Positions 1 through 5,130 of a stretch of DNA of 11,478 nt are shown here, piece by piece. The stretch is from contig JAHFCY010000093.1 in the NCBI GenBank assembly GCA_023249255.1, positions 1 to 11,478 on the forward strand. Direction: 5' to 3'. The position numbers were made by a program, and so were the translations under genes. The notes beneath the pieces are model-generated. The model searched no databases, was not told the origin of the DNA, and was given only the letters and a program-made list of their open reading frames with translations. The stretch is from Candidatus Lindowiibacteriota bacterium (GTDB lineage Bacteria; Lindowbacteria; 2-12-FULL-62-27). How positions within the stretch are numbered: the stretch's first letter is position 1; each line of letters begins with the position of its first letter.

Positions 1-43
1 ATTCATATTTGCGATAGTACGAGAAAGCCGGCTGCATCGTCAA

Positions 44-88
44 GGATACGGGAGGGGACAGGAGGAGTCGGGAGGGGTAAGAGAGGGG
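44..88. repeat. G-rich 10-bp-period repeat upstream of mlaE
   Basis: Four consecutive 10-base units (44-53, 54-63, 64-73, 74-83) share the loose pattern GGRNNCRGGA, followed by another GGGG. The nine-base word CGGGAGGGG occurs at 49-57 and 69-77. The plus strand carries five runs of three or four G (50-52, 54-57, 70-72, 74-77, 85-88), so a G-quadruplex with one long loop is conceivable. A similar 10-bp-period purine spacer lies between mlaE and mlaF. Function unknown. Confidence 0.6.
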
Positions 89-102
89 TTGTGCTTGATT
101 CT

Positions 103-108
103 TATAAA
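103..108 (+). promoter_or_regulatory. possible -10 element for the mla operon
   Basis: TATAAA lies about 38 bases before the preferred mlaE start. No convincing -35 hexamer sits 16-18 bases upstream; that position is occupied by the G-rich repeat. If real, transcription would begin near 115, which would exclude the alternative TTG start of mlaE at 89. This is a single hexamer match, so support is weak. Confidence 0.22.
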
Positions 109-145
109 CGATTTTGATTCGATTGCGCGCAATGCGAGGCTGGCA

Positions 146-919
146 ATGTTAGCGGTCGTGGAATCAATCGGATCGGTTGGGATTCGGTGCGTGGAGGACA
201 TGGGGCGCTTCGGCCGGTTCATGTCCAAAACGATAGCGATCCTGTTCACACCCCCGTTCAAATTCCGGCGATTCGTGCAACGCATTCATTTCATCGGCAG
301 CAAGTCCCACTGGCTGATCGTCCTGATCGGTACTTTCACCGGCGCGGTGCTGGGGCTTCAGGTCTACTACACGCTCGTCAAATTCGGCGCGCAGGCGCGG
401 GTGGGCACCGTTGTGTCGCTCTCGCTCATCCGGGAGCTTGGGCCGGTGATCTGCGCTCTCATGGTGGCGGGCCGGGCCGGATCGTCGCTGGCATCGGAGA
501 TCGGGATCATGCAGATTTCGGAACAGATCGACGCGCTCAAAATCATGGGTCTTGATCCATACCGTTATTTCATGGCGCCGATTCTGGCGGCGGGAGTCGT
601 ATCCGTATTTTTGTTGACGGCAATTTTCGACGTGGTCGGAATTTTAGGCGGATACGCGATCGTCGGCGGACTTCTCGGCGTCCCCTACGGTTCCTATTTC
701 GGCGGAATCACCGAGTTTCTGAATCTGGACGACATCATCAACGGCGCTGTGAAATCGATGGTATTTGGATTTTTCATCGCGTGGGTTTCGTGCTACAAGG
801 GCTATCACACGGGGCACGGAGCGGAGGGTGTAAGCAGGGCGTCGACCGAAACGGTTGTGTTGTCGAGCGTGCTGATTCTGATTTCGGACTACGTCATGAC
901 GTCGGTCATGTTCAAGTGA
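146..919 (+). CDS. mlaE: MlaE-family phospholipid ABC transporter permease
   Basis: Inner-membrane permease of the Mla (MCE-type) retrograde or anterograde phospholipid transporter, paired with the MlaF ATPase and MlaD. From ATG 146 the product is 257 residues, close to the roughly 260 of E. coli MlaE, and its N-terminus (MLAVVESIGSVGI) lines up with the E. coli start as I recall it. GAGG at 136-139 is six bases before this ATG. The frame is open further upstream, and TTG at 89 would add 19 residues behind a G-rich Shine-Dalgarno-like stretch; I prefer 146. The family hallmarks are present: a hydrophobic FTGAVLGLQ segment, the RELGPV motif, the AGRAGSSLASEIG stretch and the EIGIMQISEQIDAL coupling region (about residues 118-131). 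C-terminal hydrophobic helices end in DYVMTSVMF. No STAS-domain MlaB gene is found in the window. Confidence 0.93.
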   Translation: MLAVVESIGSVGIRCVEDMGRFGRFMSKTIAILFTPPFKFRRFVQRIHFIGSKSHWLIVLIGTFTGAVLGLQVYYTLVKFGAQARVGTVVSLSLIRELGPVICALMVAGRAGSSLASEIGIMQISEQIDALKIMGLDPYRYFMAPILAAGVVSVFLLTAIFDVVGILGGYAIVGGLLGVPYGSYFGGITEFLNLDDIINGAVKSMVFGFFIAWVSCYKGYHTGHGAEGVSRASTETVVLSSVLILISDYVMTSVMFK

Positions 920-920
920 G

Positions 921-960
921 AAGTTGGAAGAAGACGGAAGAATCGGGAAGAAGGGCAGGG
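921..960. repeat. purine-rich 10-bp tandem repeat between mlaE and mlaF
   Basis: The spacer between mlaE and mlaF consists almost wholly of four 10-base units. The first three (921-930, 931-940, 941-950) match AANNNGGAAG and the fourth (951-960) is degenerate. Such a spacer is odd inside an operon whose other joints overlap. The last unit supplies the weak G-rich ribosome-binding region of mlaF. Confidence 0.7.
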
Positions 961-964
961 CGGG

Positions 965-1723
965 ATGATTCAGGTCGAAGACGTTCATAAGACGCTGGCG
1001 GGGCATGCGGTTCTCGACGGCGTGAATTTCACGATCGAAAAAGGTACGATGACGTGTCTATTGGGGTTGAGCGGCACCGGCAAAACCGTTCTTTTAAAAA
1101 ATATGATCGGCCTCATGCGGCCGAACGCCGGGCGGGTCCTGATCGACGGCACGGACATCCATCAGGTGCGGGGGAAAGAGCTGGCGAAGGTGCGGGACTC
1201 GATGGGCGTGTTGTTTCAGGGCGGGGCGTTGTTCGATTCGATGACCGTGCAGGAGAATCTGGAATTTCCGCTGAGGGAAAAGACCGACCTGGCCGATCCG
1301 GAAATCCGGCGGATCGTCCGGGAACATCTGGACATGGTGGAGCTGGAGGGCACCGAGAAAAAATTTCCTTCCCAGCTTTCGGGCGGGATGAGAAAGCGCG
1401 TGGCGCTGGCGCGGGCATTGATTCTGGATCCGGGCAACGTGTTTTTCGACGAGCCGACGACGGGTCTGGATCCGCTGATCGCCAACTCGATTTTGCGGCT
1501 CATTCACAGGCTTCACCGCAAGTTGAAATTCAGCGGCGTGATTGTCACGCATGACGCCGAAAAAGTGTTTCAGATTGTTCAGAACGTCGCGATGCTGTAT
1601 GAAGGCAAGATCATCGCCTGTGATCCGCCGGAGTCGTTTATGAAATCGACGCACCCCGCCGTCCGGGAATACATCCGGCAGACCGCGTCAGGACCATTGG
1701 AGGAATTAGCGATTGGATCGTGA
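965..1723 (+). CDS. mlaF: MlaF-family ABC transporter ATP-binding protein
   Basis: Cytoplasmic ATPase that powers the Mla phospholipid transporter, binding the MlaE permease. The 252-residue product has every ABC hallmark: Walker A GLSGTGKT (34-41), Q-loop Gln85 in VLFQGGALF, signature LSGGMRKR (138-145), Walker B with Asp162-Glu163 in NVFFDEPTTGLDP, and switch His196 in VTHD. The LFQGGALFDSMTVQEN segment is typical of Mla/Ttg2A ATPases. The C-terminal extension (about 220-252) resembles the family segment that contacts the neighbouring MlaF protomer. ATG 965 is preceded only by a weak G-rich stretch (GGGCAGGGCGGG). The 3' end overlaps mlaD by 11 bases. Confidence 0.95.
   Translation: MIQVEDVHKTLAGHAVLDGVNFTIEKGTMTCLLGLSGTGKTVLLKNMIGLMRPNAGRVLIDGTDIHQVRGKELAKVRDSMGVLFQGGALFDSMTVQENLEFPLREKTDLADPEIRRIVREHLDMVELEGTEKKFPSQLSGGMRKRVALARALILDPGNVFFDEPTTGLDPLIANSILRLIHRLHRKLKFSGVIVTHDAEKVFQIVQNVAMLYEGKIIACDPPESFMKSTHPAVREYIRQTASGPLEELAIGS
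1699..1704 (+). promoter_or_regulatory. ribosome binding site deciding the TTG start of mlaD
   Basis: GGAGGA lies inside the 3' end of mlaF, eight bases before the TTG at 1713. It supports TTG as the true initiation codon, and no ATG occurs near this point in the mlaD frame. Confidence 0.75.
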
Positions 1724-2177
1724 GCGCAAGATCAACCTGTCGGTCGGATTTTTGATGATCATCGGGATTCTGTGCATCACCTATCTGTCCATCTCGTTCG
1801 GAAACGTTGACCTGTTTCAACGCAAGGGATACGCCGTGAAGGCGGTATTTTCAAACGTCACCGGATTGAAAGTCAACACGTCGGTGGAGATGTTGGGCAT
1901 CCGGATCGGGCGGGTGAAGGTCATTGACCTGAAGGACTACAAGGCCGCAGTGACGATGCTGATCGACCGGAACGTGGAACTGCCGGAGGATTCGATCGCG
2001 TCGATCCGCACTCGGGGTCTTTTGGGCGAGCAGTACGTCTCGATTTCGCCAGGCGGGCTTGAGACGGCCATCTCCCGGGACGGTACCGGCGAAATTCATG
2101 AGACCCAGCCGCCGCTCATCATGGAGGAGATGATCGGGAAGATGATGTTCGGAAGCGCGGAGAAGAAAGAGAAATGA
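1713..2177 (+). CDS. mlaD: MlaD-family MCE-domain substrate-binding protein
   Basis: Inner-membrane-anchored MCE protein; in E. coli MlaD forms a hexameric ring above MlaE through which phospholipids pass. The 154-residue product has a short basic N-terminus, one transmembrane helix (about 10-28), an MCE domain (about 39-114) with the conserved VxGLxxxxxVEMLGIRIGRV pattern and RTRGLLGEQYVSI, then a C-terminal segment (MEEMIGKMMFGS) matching the E. coli pore-lining helix. It lacks only the disordered tail that brings E. coli MlaD to 183 residues. Start is TTG with a strong ribosome binding site. The gene overlaps mlaF by 11 bases and mlaC by the four bases ATGA, indicating translational coupling. 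Confidence 0.92.
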   Translation: MDRERKINLSVGFLMIIGILCITYLSISFGNVDLFQRKGYAVKAVFSNVTGLKVNTSVEMLGIRIGRVKVIDLKDYKAAVTMLIDRNVELPEDSIASIRTRGLLGEQYVSISPGGLETAISRDGTGEIHETQPPLIMEEMIGKMMFGSAEKKEK

Positions 2178-2968
2178 TCAGGAAAATGGTCTGGCGAGAA
2201 CCAGAACCACAGACAGACATCCACGGACGTACACAGACAGTGGAACATTCATTCCGGAAAAATGGGGTTATAGGATGGATCTCGGTCATGGTCTGTACCT
2301 GTCTGACGACTGGAATAGCGTCTGCGGCGGAGATGTCGGTCCGGGAAACGGTGCAAACGAGGATCGACCAGGCGATGACGGTGATCCGGGATCCGGCATT
2401 CCAGACCGAATCCTCGCTTCCGGTGCTTCGGGCAAAGCTTGTCGAGACGCTGGAGCCGCTGTTTACATTCCGGGAGATGACGGTACGGGCGCTTGGGGCG
2501 AACGCGCGCAGTTTGAAACCCGGGCAAATCGACACGCTGACTCCACTGTTCCGGAAACTGTTGGAGCGCGTCTATATCGACCGGCTGACGGCGAATCTTG
2601 TCAGTTCGGAAAACAGGTACACGGTCGAGAACATCGAGATCACGGGCGTGGAGGAGCGGGGAAATTTCGCCAAGGTTTTATCGAAGGCAAGCATTGTTCA
2701 GGACGGCGACAGGACGGATCTGGCGATGAATTACCGGCTGGTTCGGCGGGACAGTAGTTGGGTCGTGTACGACGTTGAGATCGAGGGTGTGAGCCTGATC
2801 GAAAATTATCGGGCGCAGTTCACCGATATTCTGACCAGCAAGTCATTTGACGATCTTGTTCACGCGGTCGAGCAGAACATTTTTGCGCTGGAGAAAAAAG
2901 GACCGGACAGGCCGATTGACCGGGACAAAAAATCGGCAAAAAAAACGAGGGGGGAGGTCAAGAAATGA
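2174..2968 (+). CDS. mlaC: MlaC-family periplasmic phospholipid-binding protein
   Basis: Soluble periplasmic lipid shuttle between outer-membrane MlaA and the inner-membrane MlaFED complex. The 264-residue product has an MlaC/Ttg2D-like domain (about 55-238), recognised from the conserved core (FTFREMTVRALG, TPLFRKLLERVY, NYRLVRRDSSWVVYDVEIEGVSLIENYRAQF). A hydrophobic signal core (32-48) is followed by an A-S-A cleavage motif at 49-51. ATG 2174 overlaps the mlaD stop (ATGA) and has a GGAG upstream, so it is preferred. It places about 30 residues before the hydrophobic core, residues 12-22 of which are encoded by a dispersed DNA repeat. GTG at 2240 would give a normal 29-residue signal peptide but has no ribosome binding site. 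The C-terminal 25 residues are Lys/Arg/Asp-rich and probably disordered. Confidence 0.88.
   Translation: MIRKMVWREPEPQTDIHGRTQTVEHSFRKNGVIGWISVMVCTCLTTGIASAAEMSVRETVQTRIDQAMTVIRDPAFQTESSLPVLRAKLVETLEPLFTFREMTVRALGANARSLKPGQIDTLTPLFRKLLERVYIDRLTANLVSSENRYTVENIEITGVEERGNFAKVLSKASIVQDGDRTDLAMNYRLVRRDSSWVVYDVEIEGVSLIENYRAQFTDILTSKSFDDLVHAVEQNIFALEKKGPDRPIDRDKKSAKKTRGEVKK
2207..2240 (+). repeat. CACAGAC-type dispersed repeat inside mlaC (uninterrupted copy)
   Basis: A 34-base stretch built from CACAGAC/CACGGAC words. In reverse complement it matches the sequence after mdh (8724-8733 joined to 8760-8783) at 33 of 34 bases. Similarity appears to continue a few bases beyond on the 5' side. It is in frame and encodes residues 12-22 (PQTDIHGRTQT), between the mlaC start codon and its signal-peptide core. 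Confidence 0.85.
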
Positions 2969-4131
2969 AAAAGGCGTGGGCAGGGGTGGGCGCGGCGGCC
3001 GTCGCGTGTGTTTTGATCGGATGGCTGACGCTGACATGGAGCGAGGCCGAATCGGCCATGCCGGTGGTCAAACATACGGGCAATACCGGCACAGCGGCAA
3101 AATACCGGGCCGTGGCGGCGACAAGAAAAACGATACACAAGGCGGAGGCGCAGCCATCCACGCCAACGCCGGCGCCGCAGCTGCCGCAGACCCCACGATT
3201 GCAGTTGTCCGGGGATTTTGTTTGCGGGGGAGTGTTTACGTTACCGCAGATGCCGCAACTGCAGGTGGAGAATGCGAACGCATCATCACAGTATCAATCC
3301 GCCGAGCCGATGAACAACCCGCCGGCGGAACAGGAGCCGGCGGCGACAATCCTGGCGCAATTGCCGGCGGAGAAACCAGACGCGGCGGACGGTGGGCAGG
3401 CGGACGCGACGCCGAACCCTTCGTCAAACCCCGCATCCCCGCAGGATCACGATAACAACACGGGCGGGGCGCCGGAGGACGATCCTTACGCCGATCCATT
3501 CGCAGGCGCGGCAGTCGCGACGAAGTCCATTCCGACGCTGGCCGATCCGGCCGAGGGCTGGAACCGGCGGGTGTTTGGATTCAACGATTTCGTCTATTTT
3601 CAATTTCTGAAGCCGGTCTCGACGGGATATAAATCCGTCGTTCCGAAATTTGCCCGGCGGGCCATCCGGAATTTTTTCGCGAATCTTCAGGAGCCTGTGT
3701 ATTTCCTCAATTCCGTCCTGCAAAACAAGCCGGGTGACGCGCAGATTGCCATGCGGCGGTTTCTGGTGAATTCGACGGTCGGAGTCGGGGGATTGGGAAC
3801 GCCGATTAAAGACAGGCCGGATTCATCCAAACGCACGTTTGATCAGACGTTCGCCAAGTGGGGTATTTCACCCGGCGCCTACGTCGTATGGCCGTTTGTC
3901 GGATCGTCGAGTTTTCTGCGCGCAACCGCCGCATGGGCCGGGGATGAAGCCATGAATCCATTCAACTACGGCGACGCGGGCACGGCCGCCGGGGCATCCG
4001 TCGGCAAGACCGTGAACGAGACATCATTTCAGCTCGGCACGTACGAAGATTTCAAAAAGTACGCGGTGGATCCGTACGCGTCATTGAAGGACATTTACGA
4101 GAAGAGAATTCACAAAAAAGAAATGGAATAA
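2965..4131 (+). CDS. mlaA: MlaA/VacJ-family outer-membrane lipid asymmetry protein with long N-terminal linker
   Basis: MlaA removes phospholipids from the outer leaflet of the outer membrane and passes them to MlaC. The MlaA domain covers about residues 194-380: DPAEGWNRRVFGFND, KPVSTGYKSVVPKFAR, RNFFANLQEPVYFLNSVLQ, RRFLVNSTVGVGGLG, ISPGAYVVWPFVGSSSFLR and the closing DPYASLKDIYEKR. At 388 residues it is much longer than the roughly 250 of E. coli MlaA. The excess is a Pro/Ala/Gln/Asn-rich, low-complexity segment (about 27-190) with repeats such as LPQTPRLQL and LPQMPQLQV. The N-terminus (MKK, hydrophobic 4-25) looks like a signal or anchor. Cys15 in AVAC is a poor lipobox because the hydrophobic stretch continues past it. 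ATG overlaps the mlaC stop (ATGA); GGAGG lies at 2953-2957. Confidence 0.9.
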   Translation: MKKAWAGVGAAAVACVLIGWLTLTWSEAESAMPVVKHTGNTGTAAKYRAVAATRKTIHKAEAQPSTPTPAPQLPQTPRLQLSGDFVCGGVFTLPQMPQLQVENANASSQYQSAEPMNNPPAEQEPAATILAQLPAEKPDAADGGQADATPNPSSNPASPQDHDNNTGGAPEDDPYADPFAGAAVATKSIPTLADPAEGWNRRVFGFNDFVYFQFLKPVSTGYKSVVPKFARRAIRNFFANLQEPVYFLNSVLQNKPGDAQIAMRRFLVNSTVGVGGLGTPIKDRPDSSKRTFDQTFAKWGISPGAYVVWPFVGSSSFLRATAAWAGDEAMNPFNYGDAGTAAGASVGKTVNETSFQLGTYEDFKKYAVDPYASLKDIYEKRIHKKEME

Positions 4132-4134
4132 ACT

Positions 4135-5049
4135 CTAACCGATCCCAAGCAAAACAGGCAACAGAGGAATTGACAGGATCGTCGACGAGAAGACCGCGGC
4201 GGCGGCGAGGTCCGGTTCGGCGTTGTATCGTTCGGCGAGAATATAGCTGAACACCGCGGAGGGCAGGCCCGAAGCCACCATCACCACCGTCCGCGTAACG
4301 CCTTCCAGAGAAAGCACGGATGCCGCAACCCAACCGCAGGCCAGGCCGCCGGCGAATCTCAAAATCAAAATCACGACAATCCGTTTCAGAACGAATCCAT
4401 CGCGCAGAAACGCCAGAGGCGTGGCTGAAAGCCGAAGACCCAGGGCGAAGAGCGCCAATGCCGGTGTCGCCGATCCGAGGAACCGGATGGGCCGGAGCAA
4501 GGATTCGGGAACCGCAAATCCGATCAGACGGCATCCGACGCCGGCAAGGATCGCGTAAATAAGCGGCTCTCCAAAAAAAGCTCGGAGGGCGCCGCGAATG
4601 ACGGACGGCGACGAGCGCGGGGCGGCGATCCAGATTCCAAGTGAAAACATCATGAAAGATTGGACCTGATCAAACACGACCATTCGTCCGACGGCGGCCG
4701 AACCGAAGGCCAGATTCATGAGAGGGATGCCCAAAAATCCGGCGTTCATAAAGAGGACCGGAAGCGAAAACGCACGAACCGGCCAAGCCTGCCTGTCCGG
4801 CAGGCAGGGGCGGACGAGCAGACACAGGCCGAAGAGCATAAGGACGATGAGAAACGACGCGAGGCCCGTCGCTGCCATGTCGGTCAGTGAGACGTCGGCC
4901 GTCACAAGCGCGTCAAAGACGAGGGCGGGCATGAAGACATCGAAGACGGCGGAGACAAGGGGATCTGGTTTCTGTTTCCGCCACCGGCCGTATGCGATTC
5001 CGGTGAAAACGCACAAAAAAAGCGGGACAAGAATCTGTGTTGGACTCAT
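4135..5049 (-). CDS. AEC-family (auxin efflux carrier-like) transporter
   Basis: Inner-membrane carrier of the AEC family (TC 2.A.69, PF03547), whose bacterial members include malate and malonate permeases. The 304-residue product is of family length and is hydrophobic throughout, with roughly ten predicted membrane segments in two halves. Supporting motifs are MPALVFDAL (about 40-48), MNAGFLGIPL (101-110) and SGLPSAVFSYILAERYN (260-276). The start is ATG at 5049-5047 with no strong Shine-Dalgarno. It converges on mlaA with three bases between stop codons and diverges from gltA. Residues 81-88 (PCLPDRQA), after the third membrane segment, are encoded by a hairpin repeat also found after mdh. 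Neighbouring TCA genes make a dicarboxylate substrate plausible, but no residue proves it. Confidence 0.82.
   Translation of the reverse strand: MSPTQILVPLFLCVFTGIAYGRWRKQKPDPLVSAVFDVFMPALVFDALVTADVSLTDMAATGLASFLIVLMLFGLCLLVRPCLPDRQAWPVRAFSLPVLFMNAGFLGIPLMNLAFGSAAVGRMVVFDQVQSFMMFSLGIWIAAPRSSPSVIRGALRAFFGEPLIYAILAGVGCRLIGFAVPESLLRPIRFLGSATPALALFALGLRLSATPLAFLRDGFVLKRIVVILILRFAGGLACGWVAASVLSLEGVTRTVVMVASGLPSAVFSYILAERYNAEPDLAAAAVFSSTILSIPLLPVLLGIG
4788..4808. repeat. CCTGCCTG hairpin repeat inside the AEC gene
   Basis: CCTGCCTG (4788-4795) and CAGGCAGG (4801-4808) are perfect inverted repeats around the 5-base loop TCCGG. Apart from one extra T at the centre-left and one fewer C, this equals the 20-bp palindrome at 8735-8754. 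It is read in frame on the minus strand, in a loop after the third predicted membrane segment. Confidence 0.85.
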
Positions 5050-5130
5050 GGTGAGTATTCAACCTATCTCATCCCTGCGCCGAGCGCCAACGCTCTTGAA
5101 CAACGGCAGTCTCTGTGCTACAGAACCCCT
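5050..5130. promoter_or_regulatory. divergent promoter region between AEC transporter and gltA
   Basis: This 81-base spacer must carry 5' signals for both divergent genes. Towards gltA, TTGAAC (5096-5101) and TACAGA (5119-5124) are 17 bases apart, a weak sigma-70-like pair that would start transcription near 5131, at the gltA ATG. A short hairpin, GAGCG-CCAA-CGCTC (5082-5095), abuts the -35 element and could be an operator. No Shine-Dalgarno precedes gltA. The AEC promoter could not be placed with any confidence. Confidence 0.4.

Noticed and set aside
89-145. TTG 89 as the start of mlaE, or an upstream gene fused in the same open frame
   Set aside because: Residues from ATG 146 align with the E. 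coli MlaE N-terminus as recalled and have GAGG at good spacing. The added 19 residues look uncharacteristic and overlap the only -10-like hexamer. TTG 89 cannot be fully excluded.
1094-1654. Minus-strand open frame of 186 codons opposite mlaF
   Set aside because: It lies entirely within an ABC ATPase with complete Walker A, signature and Walker B motifs; its own product has unnatural composition.
2998-3009. Lipobox AVAC at residues 12-15 of MlaA
   Set aside because: Only 11 residues lie between the basic start and Cys15, position -3 is Ala, and the hydrophobic stretch continues to about residue 25. I treat lipidation as unproven.
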